The notes under the pieces: model-generated | The model's database searches: none | What the model was told of the DNA's origin: nothing | The model's input: only the letters and a program-made list of their open reading frames with translations | Shown: positions 63,888 to 64,000 of the stretch, in pieces | Layout of the letters: the number at the start of each line of letters is the position of its first letter | Numbering within the stretch: the first letter of the stretch is position 1 | Made by a program: the position numbers and the translations under genes | DNA from: Ihuprevotella massiliensis | GTDB taxonomy: Bacteria > Bacteroidota > Bacteroidia > Bacteroidales > Bacteroidaceae | DNA length: 64,000 nt | Direction: 5' to 3' | Assembly: GCA_900095835.1 (NCBI GenBank) | Contig: LT608321.1 | Location: forward strand, 1,864,052-1,928,051

Positions 63888-64000
63888 TTAGAGATAAATC
63901 ACCCTCGCTTCCCCCACCAAACGGGTGAAAGTGGAGGTGGAAAAACGGACGGCAAAGGGAGTGTCAAGGCGATAAATTGATGTATGTGGGCAATGTATGC
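63888..64000 (-). CDS. Possible C-terminal end of an unknown protein (partial)
   Basis: One minus-strand frame is open from the window edge to TAA at 63888-63890 and ends in YRLDTPFAVRFSTSTFTRLV followed by GEARVIYL. The alternating pattern looks like a beta strand. With only 37 codons visible no family can be assigned, and it may be chance. Confidence 0.25.
   Translation of the reverse strand, partial: IHCPHTSIYRLDTPFAVRFSTSTFTRLVGEARVIYL

Overview
The window is chromosomal DNA from a Bacteroidales bacterium, most like the Prevotellaceae or Porphyromonadaceae (inference). Supporting signs are a TonB receptor/DUF4249 pair, the gene order purH-mreB-mreC-mreD-mrdA-rodA, secreted proteins with type IX-like C-terminal tails, no Shine-Dalgarno sequences, and many Bacteroidota promoters (TAnnTTTG, sometimes with TTTG 19-20 nt upstream). 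GC looks close to 50%. I saw no rRNA, tRNA, CRISPR or phage genes.

Layout. 1-7.5 kb: a minus-strand surface-lipoprotein locus, two rounds of lipoprotein plus DUF4249 plus a third lipoprotein, ending in a TonB-dependent receptor cut by the window edge; spacers carry TTAGACG-like heptamers. 7.5-8.8 kb: intergenic island I. 8.8-15.9 kb: host-glycan locus (GH29 fucosidase, unknown secreted protein, GH84 hexosaminidase). 16-19.6 kb: iron uptake (FeoB plus a DtxR-FeoA fusion). 19.9-22 kb: Ndk and alkaline phosphatase. 22.2-24.7 kb: a BspA-like DUF285-repeat surface protein between two remnants of a 200-bp repeat. 24.9-25.9 kb: island II. 25.9-30 kb: a decayed export locus (truncated membrane gene, TonB-type receptor with an in-frame TAG, C39-peptidase transporter fragment cut by a 200-bp element, then an intact copy of the membrane gene). 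30.2-36 kb: two paralogous S8 proteases and a lipoprotein. 36.2-47.7 kb: lptD, an HD hydrolase, a membrane-anchored protein, then the rodA/mrdA/mreDCB cell-shape operon headed by a purH that encodes only the IMP cyclohydrolase domain. 47.9-49.7 kb: a heavy-metal P-type ATPase that lacks its nucleotide-binding domain. 49.9-51 kb: island III. 51.2-63.6 kb: housekeeping genes (inositol phosphate synthase, MATE transporter, cytidylate-kinase-like protein, MlaD, SPOR amidase, cysK/cysE, asnA, fur, recA).

The most unusual signal lies between the genes. Islands I, II and III carry the same set of unrelated repeat families: a 200-bp element with inverted ends bounded by TTAA; a 280-550 bp element whose arms are an alternating CG tract plus the motif CTTTCACAACCTTCACAGA; a 21-bp tandem array; and a roughly 65-bp element ending in a TATATAG-like box. 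The order is similar in islands I and III. No transposase is present. I cannot say what drives their co-occurrence. They look like non-autonomous mobile or structured elements, and one of them interrupts a gene.
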